Source: DASWHR01 sp035541035
GTDB taxonomy: Bacteria > Actinomycetota > AC-67
DNA length: 5,191 nucleotides
Assembly (NCBI GenBank): GCA_035541035.1
Contig: DATLFO010000381.1
Span: 1 to 5,191 of the forward strand
Reading direction: 5' to 3'
Shown here: positions 5,041 to 5,191 of the stretch, in pieces
How the letters are laid out: every line of letters begins with the position of its first letter
Numbering within the stretch: position 1 is the stretch's first letter
Program-made: the position numbers and the translations under genes
Notes under the pieces: generated by a model
What the model was told of the DNA's origin: nothing
Database searches by the model: none
Seen by the model: the letters and a program-made list of their open reading frames with translations, nothing else

Positions 5041-5191
5041 GTGTCGAAGGAAGATAAGAAGCTCAAGGTCTACGCCAAAAAGCAGACCGGAGCGAACAAA
5101 AAGAAGAAGCTGAAGCTGCCGAACATCAAGTTCAAGGCGCTGATCGGGCCGATGCTGCTCACCCTCGCGCTGGTGCTGATCGGTGTCTGGT
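5041..5191 (+). CDS. Lysine-rich single-pass membrane protein N-terminus, 3'-partial, function unknown
   Basis: Starts with GTG behind a strong AGGAGG site; 50 codons are visible before the window ends. Of the first 32 residues 13 are lysine (for example KKQTGANKKKK), followed by LPNIKFKALIGP and a hydrophobic run MLLTLALVLIGVW that begins a transmembrane segment. The positive charge suggests the N-terminus stays in the cytoplasm and the rest crosses the membrane. There is no signal peptidase site in view. Lys-rich tail plus helix occurs in FliL-like proteins, CrgA-like division proteins and many unrelated membrane proteins, so no family is assigned. AAA and AAG codons make its start less GC-rich than the upstream gene. 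The terminator and the 690-base gap argue against co-transcription with the peptidase gene. Confidence 0.8.
   Translation, partial: MSKEDKKLKVYAKKQTGANKKKKLKLPNIKFKALIGPMLLTLALVLIGVW

Noticed and set aside
4565..5066. Minus-strand frames of 109-130 codons across the intergenic region
   Set aside because: Low-complexity Arg/Pro/Ser-rich translations, no plausible ribosome binding sites, and overlap with the strong start of the gene at 5041.

Overview
The window looks like chromosomal DNA from a high-GC bacterium. The most likely source is a deep-branching actinobacterial lineage. The reasons are very GC-rich third codon positions, a GTG start behind a strong AGGAGG site, and a secreted protein that ends in an HYR-like bacterial Ig domain plus a PxKF-type domain, a C-terminal combination I associate with Actinobacteria. 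This is inference from composition and domain style; there is no rRNA or marker gene to confirm it.

Nucleotides 1-4350 are one open frame encoding a giant, multi-domain, probably secreted protein whose N-terminus lies upstream of the window (1,449 residues visible). In order it carries: (i) a solenoid-like region of five-residue repeats, including exact P-M/I-G-S-I units; (ii) a DUF11-like beta-sandwich; (iii) a PPC (bacterial pre-peptidase C-terminal) domain with two more clusters of the same pentad repeat inserted into one of its loops; (iv) a gingipain-like cysteine peptidase domain (family C25, clan CD) with candidate catalytic His824 and Cys869; (v) a region of beta-sandwiches of the kind that follows C25 domains; (vi) an HYR-like Ig domain; and (vii) a terminal PxKF domain. 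Residues are numbered from the first codon of the window, so residue n starts at nucleotide 3n-2. The 13 cysteines fall into six domain-wise pairs plus one single cysteine, which is the predicted nucleophile.

Nucleotides 4351-5040 hold no convincing gene. A strong GC hairpin just after the stop codon probably terminates the big gene. An AT-rich island (4531-4590) inside otherwise GC-rich DNA contains a promoter-like pair of hexamers. It is followed by strongly self-complementary DNA (notably 4645-4707 and 4898-4945), so the stretch could be a long structured 5' leader of the next gene or a free-standing small RNA. I could not match it to a known RNA family.

At 5041 a new gene begins with GTG behind a near-perfect ribosome binding site. 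Only 50 codons are visible: a very lysine-rich N-terminus and then the start of a membrane segment. Its function cannot be assigned. Its own regulatory region and the terminator between the genes suggest it is transcribed separately from the peptidase gene.
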